Shown here piece by piece: positions 48,036 to 56,630 of a stretch of 64,000 bases of DNA. Below the pieces are notes generated by a model. It had not been told where the DNA came from. It worked only from the letters and a program-made list of their open reading frames with translations, and did not search any database. How positions within the stretch are numbered: position 1 is the stretch's first letter; each line of letters starts with the position of its first letter. Source of the DNA: Winogradskyella immobilis (GTDB taxonomy: Bacteria > Bacteroidota > Bacteroidia > Flavobacteriales > Flavobacteriaceae); NCBI RefSeq assembly GCF_021887715.1, contig NZ_JAIQXX010000011.1:1-64000 (forward strand), written 5' to 3'. Position numbers and translations under genes: made by a program.

Positions 48036-49985
48036 TTATTGCTTTTCTAAAACCACAATGATGTTATTTTGAATCTCAACAACCTTACTCATAAAGTTTT
48101 TTAAAGCTTCATAGTATTCTGCTCCGTATATAGGTTTATCAAATTTTATTCTCATAAAAATGGAAAGCTTATTTTCATTAGAGTTGAATGAGAATAATAC
48201 AGATCCAGTTTTATTGGGTAGAGCAAGAGTCATTTTTTCAGGAAGCTCTATAACTTTTAATTTATTCTTTAAATCAATTTCTAAAACATAAGAATACGAT
48301 TGTTTATAGCCAAAATCAATTGGATAAGTTCGTTGCTGTAACTTGAATGGATTTTCAGAATAAAACTTTATCAGAAATGGGTTTAAATAGACTTTATTTC
48401 CAATAAATTCATCTTCTAAAATGACATTTAATTCTTCATCAAATGATGTGCTATTTTTAGAAAGGCTAGTAATTCTATGTTCTTTTATATTTATTTGAGC
48501 ATACTGATTTTTAAGACGTTCTAAATACTGACTAGGGTTTTCATAATAAGCTTCTCTTATATCATATGAAACATAACCTGTACTTTTATTTTTAATAACT
48601 CCACTCAATAAATTATTATCATTTAATTCTAATTTTGCAGATATTTGATAAGCGGAATAGTTTTTTGGAACTATATCTTCCCAATAGCTAGCATATTTAA
48701 AATCAAATAAACGTCCATATTGATTTAAACACCTATAAGGTAGTTCGCCAAAAGCTAAGTAAGGATCTGTAGCATCTATAAAGTATTCTTTTTCATCAAT
48801 GATGGTTTTTAAAATCATGTAATTAAAATCGGTATTTACAGGGTATACTTTTGTTGCTAAACCATTATCTCGAGTGGATATTAAAATAGGATAGACTTCA
48901 AAATCTTGACTGCTTAGAAGATTCTCTAAAAAGATATTAAGCTCATACGCATTACCAGATTTGTCTTCTATTAATCGTTTTGTAGAAGCGTCATAGCGAC
49001 CATATTTGTTATTCCATCTATAATCATCAAGAACAAATTGATAGATCGCTTTTGCCTTTTCAAGTTGTTCAGGTATATCTGTAATAGTTTTTGGTAAAAG
49101 GTCCTTTACAGCATTTTTCCTGTTTAGTAGTCTTCCAAAGTTAGGATCTCCCTTCATATCTTTATCAATATCATCCCAACTTTTGGTTAGCTTTTCAATT
49201 TGGCCATCAAAATGTCTTATAACACTTAACTCATATTCTATATGAGATAAATAGTTGTTACGAGTGGTAGTGAAATTTTCATCTTTATAGGCAGGAATGT
49301 TTTTCATTATATATTTAGTAACTGCACAATTAGCAGAAGCACCTCTGCCAGCTTCTAAACAATAATAATCTATATCGTTTTCTTGGCTAAATAAAGGAAT
49401 TGAACCTACGAGTTTAATATTATATTCATAATTACCAGGTATACTCGTGTTATATTCACTATAAAGTACTGGATCTTGACCTTGAAAGTACCAAGGTTCA
49501 AATTTATTAATGAAACTTGTTGATTTAGTGTAGCTATAGGTAATGACACTTCCTACTTTAACATTTGGTAAAACCAATCTTACAATAGTCCAATTTTTAG
49601 TGCTTTCATCTTTAAATATAGCTTCTGGTGAAATTTTGGAAATAATAACTTCTCCATTTTCTATATTATAGGTCATTGCTTTAATGTCTTTAATAGATTC
49701 TTTTGAAGATTTATTACGATATAGAGGTATCTCAATTTCGCCTCGATTTAATCCATCGGTGGTTAAAATTTTAACCTTTTGTTTATATTCTATGTTTAAC
49801 CAAAAAGTCTCTTTATTAAAAGAAGCGCTCCCATAATCGTAGATGGTTAATGCATTGGCCGTAGAATCTTTTTGGTAAACAGTAGTTTTTAATTCATCTC
49901 TTGTTACTTTCATTCCAAAAGTATAATCTTGCGAAAATGTCTGTACAGAACTAAATAATAGATATAGTAGAATTAATATTTTCAT
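48036..49985 (-). CDS. DUF3857 / transglutaminase-like exported protein, copy B
   Basis: A 649-residue paralogue of copy A with the same layout: signal peptide (QTFSQ), DUF3857 domain, transglutaminase-like core (DIPEQLEKAKAIYQFVLDDY, ISTRDNGLATKVYPVNTDFN, FGELPYRCLNQYGR) and C-terminal beta domain. The expected cysteine position reads KSGNAYELN, so it also lacks the nucleophile. It starts 2 bp after the exonuclease stop codon, so it is probably translated from the same mRNA. Copy A follows after an 84-bp gap. Confidence 0.87.
   Translation of the reverse strand: MKILILLYLLFSSVQTFSQDYTFGMKVTRDELKTTVYQKDSTANALTIYDYGSASFNKETFWLNIEYKQKVKILTTDGLNRGEIEIPLYRNKSSKESIKDIKAMTYNIENGEVIISKISPEAIFKDESTKNWTIVRLVLPNVKVGSVITYSYTKSTSFINKFEPWYFQGQDPVLYSEYNTSIPGNYEYNIKLVGSIPLFSQENDIDYYCLEAGRGASANCAVTKYIMKNIPAYKDENFTTTRNNYLSHIEYELSVIRHFDGQIEKLTKSWDDIDKDMKGDPNFGRLLNRKNAVKDLLPKTITDIPEQLEKAKAIYQFVLDDYRWNNKYGRYDASTKRLIEDKSGNAYELNIFLENLLSSQDFEVYPILISTRDNGLATKVYPVNTDFNYMILKTIIDEKEYFIDATDPYLAFGELPYRCLNQYGRLFDFKYASYWEDIVPKNYSAYQISAKLELNDNNLLSGVIKNKSTGYVSYDIREAYYENPSQYLERLKNQYAQINIKEHRITSLSKNSTSFDEELNVILEDEFIGNKVYLNPFLIKFYSENPFKLQQRTYPIDFGYKQSYSYVLEIDLKNKLKVIELPEKMTLALPNKTGSVLFSFNSNENKLSIFMRIKFDKPIYGAEYYEALKNFMSKVVEIQNNIIVVLEKQ
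48038..48150. repeat. Near-identical segment shared with copy A (repeat unit 2)
   Basis: Counterpart of 45998-46110. It encodes the shared C-terminal residues KFDKPIYGAEYYEALKNF and onward. Synonymous positions are conserved as well, which points to recent conversion or duplication rather than protein-level constraint alone. Confidence 0.8.
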
Positions 49986-49987
49986 GG

Positions 49988-51352
49988 CTAAAACAGAATA
50001 ATTTTTAATCTTTTTTTATTGCGCCTAACATAACTTTGTATAATGTGCTGATTGTCTTTGTTATTTTGCATTGGTGTAATTAAAGATAATAAAACATCTT
50101 TATTTAAAATTTGATGATTCAAATCAAAAAAACCTAAGCCTCTAAAAATACCATTTTCAATAACAACAACACTTTTTTCTTCAATCTCTCTTCCGCGATC
50201 AACAATAAGCATGTTTTTATTTTCATAGCTATAATGCTTTATAAGTGCATCTACTTTTTTATTATAATCTTCTGTAGATTCTTCTTGAATACATGCGCCT
50301 AAACACTCTTTTACATCATATTTAAAACAACTTGCATTGGTTTTATAAATGCCTGTTAGTTTTTGGCAGAGTTCAAAATCATCTACAACTTTAAACATAA
50401 AATGTTTAGCACTTTGGCGATTACTAAAAGTAGTAATAGGTAATTCTTCTCTGTTTGCTTTATCTACTTTAAGATTTCTATATCCATGATGATCTGTAAA
50501 CTCATATAATGCATGTGTAAAAAGAGTTTTTCGTAAAGCTCTGTTTAATATGGGTTTATTTTTTTTTATTTCATTACTCTCTTTTAATAATGCAACAAGT
50601 TCGCTACCTGTTTTTTCGTAGGTTACGGAAGATACCAAAGCCTGTAATTTTTTAGACTTGGAATTGGTGCCGGTAAAATGCTGAGTAATACGTTTCTTTA
50701 TGTTTTTGCTTTTTCCTATATATATAATTTCGTCAGCTTCATTATAGATATAATATACACCGGTTTCACTTGGTAAACTCTCAATTATGGTTTTTAAATT
50801 TGCAGATAACTTTGATTTTTGTTCAATTTTAATAGCATTTTTTATAATCTGCTTTTCAGTGTCTTTATTGAGCAGCATTTTAAAAAGTTTAATAGTTGCT
50901 TGTGCATCACCAGCAGCGCGATGTCTATCACTAACAGCAATACCTAAAGCTCTTGCTAATTTTCCTAAGCTGTACGATTCCATATCAGGAATGAGTTCTT
51001 TTGATAACTCTACAGTGCATAAGGTTTTACGTTTAAATGGAAAGCCTAAACGTTGGAATTCGGTTTTTAAAATGCGATAATCAAAAGAAGAATTATGAGC
51101 TACTAATATACAATCTTCGGTAATCTCTACAATACGTTTAGCAACCTCATAGAATTTAGGAGCATTTTTAAGCATATTAGAATTTATACCGGTAAGATTA
51201 ACTACAAAAGGCTGTATTTCTCTTTCAGGATTTATTAAACTAATAAACTGATCTGTAATTTTGTGTCCATCAAACCGATAGATAGCAATTTCAGTAATTC
51301 CTTCTTCATTGTACTTGCCTCCGGTAGTTTCTATGTCTAATATTGCGTAAAT
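49988..51352 (-). CDS. DEDD exonuclease fused to GIY-YIG nuclease, probable ATT start
   Basis: A 454-residue protein with an N-terminal DnaQ-like 3'-5' exonuclease (motif I AILDIETTGG, motif II VAHNSSFDY, motif III HRAAGDAQAT) and a UvrC-like GIY-YIG domain (GVYYIYNEADEIIYIGKSKN), plus a C-terminal cysteine-bearing region (CLGACIQEE). It probably acts in DNA repair. The first ATG (51175) would remove motif I. The frame is open only to a TAG at 51359-51361, and between them there is no ATG, GTG, TTG or CTG. An ATT at 51350-51352 falls exactly where relatives have Met before YAILDIE. Confidence 0.85.
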   Translation of the reverse strand: MYAILDIETTGGKYNEEGITEIAIYRFDGHKITDQFISLINPEREIQPFVVNLTGINSNMLKNAPKFYEVAKRIVEITEDCILVAHNSSFDYRILKTEFQRLGFPFKRKTLCTVELSKELIPDMESYSLGKLARALGIAVSDRHRAAGDAQATIKLFKMLLNKDTEKQIIKNAIKIEQKSKLSANLKTIIESLPSETGVYYIYNEADEIIYIGKSKNIKKRITQHFTGTNSKSKKLQALVSSVTYEKTGSELVALLKESNEIKKNKPILNRALRKTLFTHALYEFTDHHGYRNLKVDKANREELPITTFSNRQSAKHFMFKVVDDFELCQKLTGIYKTNASCFKYDVKECLGACIQEESTEDYNKKVDALIKHYSYENKNMLIVDRGREIEEKSVVVIENGIFRGLGFFDLNHQILNKDVLLSLITPMQNNKDNQHIIQSYVRRNKKRLKIILF

Positions 51353-51420
51353 AGTGAGCTATTATCGATTAAAAATTAATGGTAAAAGTTATGTGTTATT
51401 CTATAAGAATCAAAGAACTT

Positions 51421-52080
51421 TTAGTTATAATTTCTAGCTCCAAAAATACTGCTACCAACACGTACCATTGTACTACCGCAATCAATAGCTAATTGATAAT
51501 CACCACTCATACCCATTGATATGATTTTGAGGTCTTTATTGTGTGTTTTTAAAATATCAAAAGTAGTTTTAAGGTTAATGAATTCATCTTTTATTTGTTT
51601 CATATTCTCAGTAAAAGTTGCCATGCCCATTAAACCAACGACTTTAATATGTTTTAAATCTATAAAATCATCGGATATAAGAACATCTAAAGCATCATTA
51701 TTTGATAAGCCAAATTTACTATCTTCTTTAGCTATTTTAATTTGAAGTAGACACTTAATAATACGATTGTGTTTTTGTGCTTGTTTATTAATCTCTTTTA
51801 ATAGTTTTAAACTATCCACACCATGAATTAAATCTACAAACTCGGCCATATATTTAACCTTATTGGTTTGAACATGTCCAATCATATGCCACTGAATATC
51901 TTTTGGCATTTGCTCATGCTTATCAACCATTTCTTGGATTTTATTTTCACCAAAAATACGCTGACCAGCATCATAAGCTTCCATTAAATCAGATACAGGT
52001 TTTGTTTTAGACACCGCAACTAGAGTAACATGGTTTGGTAGTTGAGATTTTATTTTAAGTAAATTGGTTTTTATACTCAT
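51421..52080 (-). CDS. YggS family PLP-binding protein
   Basis: A 219-residue single-domain TIM-barrel protein of the PLPBP/YggS family, which keeps pyridoxal 5'-phosphate homeostasis. The PLP lysine lies in VAVSKTKP (about residue 25). FGENKIQEM, WHMIGHVQTNKVKYM and SMGMSGDYQLAIDCGSTMVR are family signatures. The DUF1015 gene ends 2 bp before it begins, so the two form one unit. Confidence 0.94.
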   Translation of the reverse strand: MSIKTNLLKIKSQLPNHVTLVAVSKTKPVSDLMEAYDAGQRIFGENKIQEMVDKHEQMPKDIQWHMIGHVQTNKVKYMAEFVDLIHGVDSLKLLKEINKQAQKHNRIIKCLLQIKIAKEDSKFGLSNNDALDVLISDDFIDLKHIKVVGLMGMATFTENMKQIKDEFINLKTTFDILKTHNKDLKIISMGMSGDYQLAIDCGSTMVRVGSSIFGARNYN

Positions 52081-52082
52081 TT

Positions 52083-53321
52083 TTAAAATTCATAAATGGT
52101 AACACCACTTCTTAATTTTGGTTCTATATAAGTGCTTTTTGGAGGCATTTTTAAACCGTCATCAGCTATGGCTTTCATTTGATCTATTGTAGCCGGAATC
52201 ATACCAAAACCAACTTTAAATTCACCACTATCAACCTTACTTTTTAAATTTACAATATCTCTCTTACCACTTAAATAATCAATTCGATTATTGCTACGTA
52301 GATCATCAATACCTAAAATAGGTTTAAGAATTGTTTTATAGAGGAGTTGAGCATCTAGTTTATCTAAAGATGTTTTAAATTTATAATTAGGCTTTCTCAA
52401 GTATAAAGAATAAAACTCGCTATCTAAATACATGCTAAAATGATGTTTTTTAGACGGCTTATATGGCATTAACCCTCTATTTTCTATACGATACATAGCA
52501 TCTAACTGAATTAAAAACTCTTCTTTAGTTAATCCGTTTAAGTCTTTGATAAGACGGTTGAATTCATGAAGTTTTAATTCAGACTCAGGAATAAGAAAAC
52601 TCATAAAATAATTATAAGTTTCATTTCCAGTAGGTTTAGATGTTTTGGATTTTAAATCATCTTGTAATAATAAAGATGATGATGATCGATGATGGCCATC
52701 TGCTATATATAAAGTCTGCATTTGTGCAAAAGCTTGGATTATAGCGTTTAACTCATCTTTAGTATCTATTTTCCATAGATAATGCGTATCTCTATATGTG
52801 GTTGTAAATTCAAATTCAGCACGTTCTTTTTGAACGTTATTAATTATTTCTGTAAGACTTTCATTATCAGGATAGGTGAGTAGTACAGGTTCTGCATTAA
52901 ACCCTACAGTTTTTAGATAATCTTTAAAAATAATTTCACGCGTTTCTATGGTGTCTTCGTGCTTTTTTATAATATCGTTTTTGTAATCCTCTACACTAGC
53001 AGCAGCAACAATACCATTAAAAACTTGACGATCTCTATCCACTATTTTGTAGATGTAAAATGAAGCCAAATCATCTTGGATAAAGACATTATCTTCTTTA
53101 AATTCAGAATATCTGTTTTTTACCAATTGATAACGCTCCTTGCCAGAAATTTCTTTATCGTATTTATAACCAGGGTTTACAATATGAAGAAATGAATAGG
53201 GATTATAATCTAACCTTGCTTCGCGTTCTGCTTGAGTATAACTTTGGTAAGAGCGCGAAGCCACTAAACTCACCTTGTCTCGTGTAGGCCGTACTGCTTT
53301 AAAAGGAATTATTTTAGCCAT
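52083..53321 (-). CDS. DUF1015 family protein
   Basis: A 412-residue cytoplasmic protein of the DUF1015 family. The N-terminal KIIPFKAVRPTRDKV and the central YIADGHHRSSSSLL motif are characteristic; the latter resembles ParB/SerK-type nucleotide-binding motifs. Relatives often lie near serine-pathway dehydrogenases. Here the upstream neighbours are a 3-hydroxyacyl-CoA dehydrogenase and a Gfo/Idh protein. The activity is unproven. Confidence 0.9.
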   Translation of the reverse strand: MAKIIPFKAVRPTRDKVSLVASRSYQSYTQAEREARLDYNPYSFLHIVNPGYKYDKEISGKERYQLVKNRYSEFKEDNVFIQDDLASFYIYKIVDRDRQVFNGIVAAASVEDYKNDIIKKHEDTIETREIIFKDYLKTVGFNAEPVLLTYPDNESLTEIINNVQKERAEFEFTTTYRDTHYLWKIDTKDELNAIIQAFAQMQTLYIADGHHRSSSSLLLQDDLKSKTSKPTGNETYNYFMSFLIPESELKLHEFNRLIKDLNGLTKEEFLIQLDAMYRIENRGLMPYKPSKKHHFSMYLDSEFYSLYLRKPNYKFKTSLDKLDAQLLYKTILKPILGIDDLRSNNRIDYLSGKRDIVNLKSKVDSGEFKVGFGMIPATIDQMKAIADDGLKMPPKSTYIEPKLRSGVTIYEF

Positions 53322-53384
53322 GTAGCTTAGTTTTAAATCCAGTATTCAATCTCTGACAAGAATGATTCTGAAGGTTTTGATTGT

Positions 53385-54275
53385 TTACTTAGAAAATTGC
53401 GAAGCAATTTTTTCGGCTTTTCTACTTTCAGAATAATCATAAAAACCTTCGCCTGATTTTACACCAAGCTTACCTGCATTTACCATATTTACTAATAATG
53501 GGCAAGGTGCATATTTAGGATTTTTAAAACCATCATACATTACATTTAAAATAGATAAACAAATGTCAAGACCAATAAAATCTGCTAATTGTAGTGGTCC
53601 CATTGGATGTGCCATACCTAATTTCATTACCGTATCAATTTCTTCAACACCAGCGACACCATTATATAAGGTTTCTATAGCTTCGTTAAGCATAGGCATT
53701 AAAATACGGTTTGCAACAAACCCAGGATAATCATTTACTTCTGTAGGTATTTTACCTAATGTTCGTGACATATCCATAATGGTATTAGTCACTTCATCAC
53801 TAGTATTATATCCACGAATAATCTCTACAAGTTTCATAATTGGCACAGGGTTCATAAAATGCATACCAATGACCATTTCTGGTCGCGATGTCACTGCAGC
53901 TATTTGAGTTATAGAGATTGAAGATGTATTTGTTGCTAAGATGGTATCATCTGGGCAAGCTTCATCTAATTGCCTAAAAATATTTAGTTTTAAATCTAAA
54001 TTTTCTGTAGCAGCTTCTACAACTAGGCTTGCATATTCCACACCAGCTGTGATATCTGTAAATGTTGTAATATTCCCTAAAGTTTCTACTTTATCGGCTT
54101 CAGTAATACGTTCTTTAGCTACCATTCTGTCTAGATTTCTAGTAATGGTATCGATACCGCGTTTTAATGATGCTTCACTAATATCTATAAGTTGAACTTT
54201 AAAACCAGATTGAGCAAAAGTGTGAGCAATACCGTTTCCCATGGTTCCGGCTCCTATAACTGCTACGTTTTTCAT
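53385..54275 (-). CDS. 3-hydroxyacyl-CoA (3-hydroxybutyryl-CoA) dehydrogenase
   Basis: Oxidises (S)-3-hydroxyacyl-CoA with NAD(P). The 296-residue protein has the Rossmann motif IGAGTMGNGIAH (6-17), the catalytic-region motif GMHFMNPVPIMKLVEII, and the C-terminal domain DYPGFVANRILMPMLNEAI. It is the free-standing short type (about 280-300 aa), not the fused fatty-acid oxidation enzyme. It probably works in butyrate or short-chain acyl metabolism. Confidence 0.93.
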   Translation of the reverse strand: MKNVAVIGAGTMGNGIAHTFAQSGFKVQLIDISEASLKRGIDTITRNLDRMVAKERITEADKVETLGNITTFTDITAGVEYASLVVEAATENLDLKLNIFRQLDEACPDDTILATNTSSISITQIAAVTSRPEMVIGMHFMNPVPIMKLVEIIRGYNTSDEVTNTIMDMSRTLGKIPTEVNDYPGFVANRILMPMLNEAIETLYNGVAGVEEIDTVMKLGMAHPMGPLQLADFIGLDICLSILNVMYDGFKNPKYAPCPLLVNMVNAGKLGVKSGEGFYDYSESRKAEKIASQFSK

Positions 54276-54292
54276 TTAAAAATTTATTTTTT

Positions 54293-54314
54293 ATTCCCAC
54301 GAAAGTGAGAATCT
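54293..54314. repeat. REP-like imperfect palindrome
   Basis: ATTCCCACGAAAGTGAGAATCT pairs its two halves around GAAA with one mismatch. It resembles a palindrome, usually of the form TTCCCACGAAAGTGGGAA, that I recall as scattered between flavobacterial genes. Only one copy is seen here, in the gap before the dehydrogenase gene. Confidence 0.4.
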
Positions 54315-54339
54315 GTTATTATTTACTTTTTTCTTAAGA

Positions 54340-54361
54340 AAATCCCTTTTTCAAGGGAATT
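54340..54361 (-). terminator. Hairpin at the end of the Gfo/Idh gene
   Basis: The arms around TCCCTTTTTCAAGGGA form a short stem that touches the stop codon of the oxidoreductase gene (54360-54362). U residues follow on the minus strand. It may attenuate read-through into the dehydrogenase gene. Confidence 0.45.
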
Positions 54362-55319
54362 AAAACTGATTGATAATCATATTTGCCACACGCAAAGCTT
54401 CTGTACCATCGTGTAGTGTAACAATCGGTTTTGTATTATTATTTATGGCATCAGCAAATGTTTCTAATTCGTCTAAGATGGCATTGTTATTTGCTATTTC
54501 AGGGTTATTAAAATAGATTTGTTTTTTTACGCCTTCAGCATTCTGAAGAATCATATCAAAATCTCCAGGCTGTTCAGGTGCATCTTTCATTTTTACAACT
54601 TCACATTTCTTTTCTAAAAAGTCTACAGAAATATATGCATCTTTTTGGAAGAACCGTGTTTTACGCATGTTTTTTAATGAAATACGACTTGCTGTTAGAT
54701 TAGCAACACAACCGTTTTTAAATTCAATACGTGCATTGGCAATATCAGGTGTATCACTAACAACAGAAACGCCACTTGCAGAAACATGTTTTACAGGAGA
54801 ATTAACAACACTAAGTATTATGTCAATATCATGAATCATCAAATCTAAAACGACAGGAACGTCTGTTCCTCTAGGATTAAATTCAGCCAAACGATGTGTT
54901 TCAATAAACATCGGGTTTTCAATCTGATTTTTAACACCTATAAATGCAGGATTAAAACGTTCTACATGGCCTACTTGACCTTTTACATTATTTTCGGCGA
55001 CTAAAGTCCGTAATATTTCTGCTTCTTCTACAGTATTGGTAATTGGTTTTTCAACAAAAATGTGCTTACCTTTAGAAATGGCCTGCTTTGCACAATCATA
55101 ATGCGAAAGAGTAGGAGTTACAATATCTACAATATCTACAGCGTCAATTAAACCTTCAATAGTATTAAAATATGTGTAACCAAACTCTTCTACAACGCGT
55201 TTTGCATTTTCTACATCGGCATCATAGAAACCAATAAGTTCGTATTTATCAGATTGGTTTAATAATCTAAGATGAATTTTCCCAAGATGACCAGCACCAA
55301 GAACACCAGCTTTTAGCAT
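54360..55319 (-). CDS. Gfo/Idh/MocA family oxidoreductase
   Basis: A 319-residue NAD(P)-dependent dehydrogenase. The Rossmann motif GAGHLGKIHLRLL opens the protein, VEKPI (near residue 92) carries the conserved Lys, and MIHDIDIIL holds the catalytic His region. Substrates in the family are sugars, inositols or biliverdin-like compounds; none can be assigned. A -7 box TATTTTTG lies 15 nt upstream. Confidence 0.9.
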   Translation of the reverse strand: MLKAGVLGAGHLGKIHLRLLNQSDKYELIGFYDADVENAKRVVEEFGYTYFNTIEGLIDAVDIVDIVTPTLSHYDCAKQAISKGKHIFVEKPITNTVEEAEILRTLVAENNVKGQVGHVERFNPAFIGVKNQIENPMFIETHRLAEFNPRGTDVPVVLDLMIHDIDIILSVVNSPVKHVSASGVSVVSDTPDIANARIEFKNGCVANLTASRISLKNMRKTRFFQKDAYISVDFLEKKCEVVKMKDAPEQPGDFDMILQNAEGVKKQIYFNNPEIANNNAILDELETFADAINNNTKPIVTLHDGTEALRVANMIINQF

Positions 55320-55334
55320 ACGTTTAGTTTTTCA

Positions 55335-55342
55335 CAAAAATA
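55335..55342 (-). promoter_or_regulatory. Gfo/Idh gene -7 box
   Basis: TATTTTTG on the minus strand fits TAnnTTTG, 15 nt upstream of the ATG. No -33 element is evident. Confidence 0.4.
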
Positions 55343-55486
55343 GTTGTTTTGATTTAGTTTTTTTATAATGAAAATGTAAAATAATAGAGATATGATCTAG
55401 ATGTTTAAAAATTAACTAGAATCTTTAAGCTTACACTTTGAACTTGTTTTGCTTTAATTTAATTTAGCTTTAACTAAACGATAGCA

Positions 55487-56128
55487 TTGAAAGATACATT
55501 TAAGCATAAAGGTATGCGCCAGAAATTGGTTGACGTACTGATAAAAAAGGGAATTAAAGACGAAAAAGTATTAAGAGCTATTAGCGAAATACCGAGGCAT
55601 TTATTTATGGATTCTGGCTTTTTAGATCATGCGTATCAAGATAAAGCATTTCCTATAGCGGCAGATCAAACAATCTCACAACCTTATACAGTAGCTTTTC
55701 AATCCGAATTATTAAAGATTAATTCTGGAGACAAAATTTTAGAAATTGGCACAGGTAGTGGATACCAAACAGCGGTGTTGTGTTTACTTGGAGCAAAAGT
55801 CTTTAGCATTGAACGACAAAAAGAGTTATTTAAAAAGACATCTAAATTTCTTCCTAAGTTAGGCTATAGAGCTAAGAAACTTGTTTTTGGTGATGGTTAC
55901 AAAGGAATGCCTGAAGAAGCTCCATTTAAAAGTATTATTGTTACAGCCGGCGCTCCATTTGTACCTAATCCATTATTAGCACAGTTGGAGATTGGTGGAC
56001 GTTTGGTTATACCTGTTGGTGAAGATGTGCAAACTATGACACTATTTATACGAAAAGGGTTGAAAGAATTTGAAAAACACGAACTTGGAGAGTTTCGGTT
56101 TGTTCCTTTACTAGAAGACAAAAATTAA
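55487..56128 (+). CDS. pcm: Protein-L-isoaspartate O-methyltransferase
   Basis: Starts repair of isoaspartyl residues in aged proteins using SAM. The 213-residue protein shows the family motifs PIAADQTISQPYTVAF and ILEIGTGSGYQTAVL, and the C-terminal LVIPVGEDVQTMTL. The start is a TTG; MKDTFKHKGMRQKLV fits relatives. It is convergent with the acetyltransferase gene, 4 bp apart. Confidence 0.94.
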   Translation: MKDTFKHKGMRQKLVDVLIKKGIKDEKVLRAISEIPRHLFMDSGFLDHAYQDKAFPIAADQTISQPYTVAFQSELLKINSGDKILEIGTGSGYQTAVLCLLGAKVFSIERQKELFKKTSKFLPKLGYRAKKLVFGDGYKGMPEEAPFKSIIVTAGAPFVPNPLLAQLEIGGRLVIPVGEDVQTMTLFIRKGLKEFEKHELGEFRFVPLLEDKN

Positions 56129-56132
56129 ATGC

Positions 56133-56630
56133 CTATGCAATGATTTTTTTCATAATATAATCATCCATAACATAACCATTGCCTATGTCTTGCACTACAG
56201 CATCTATAGTTTTGAAACCTGTTTTTTTATAAGCTTTAATGGAATTAGTATTGTATTTGTTTACCGTTAAGTAAATAGAATTACATTTTTGTTTTAAGGC
56301 TTGTAATTCAATAAAAGACATGGCAATTTTACCAATACCATGTCCTCTATAATCTTTAGACACATATATTTTACTCAAAAACAAAGTAGACTTTTCTTTT
56401 TTTATTGAAATATAACCTACGTTATTTTGGTGATGTATAATCTTAAAATACTGATAATCCTCTTCTTTAATCTGTTGTTGTATTGCTTGTGTAGATTGAA
56501 ATTTATCTAGCATATATACTACTTGTTCTACACCAATGATAGGTGTATAGTGTTCATGCCAAATCACATTTGCTAATTCTGCAATAGTGTTGTAATCATC
56601 TATAGTTTTAGCACTACAAATCTCTGTCAT
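56133..56630 (-). CDS. GNAT family N-acetyltransferase
   Basis: A 165-residue acetyltransferase with the acetyl-CoA loop DYRGHGIGKIAMSF and the C-terminal NTNSIKAYKKTGFKTID segment. The substrate is unknown. Its ATG overlaps the last base of the S15 peptidase stop codon, so the two are translationally coupled. Confidence 0.9.
   Translation of the reverse strand: MTEICSAKTIDDYNTIAELANVIWHEHYTPIIGVEQVVYMLDKFQSTQAIQQQIKEEDYQYFKIIHHQNNVGYISIKKEKSTLFLSKIYVSKDYRGHGIGKIAMSFIELQALKQKCNSIYLTVNKYNTNSIKAYKKTGFKTIDAVVQDIGNGYVMDDYIMKKIIA

Noticed and set aside
51173..51361. Exonuclease gene as a 5'-truncated pseudogene
   Set aside because: All three exonuclease motifs and the GIY-YIG domain are intact once the upstream codons are included. 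Only the start codon is unusual.
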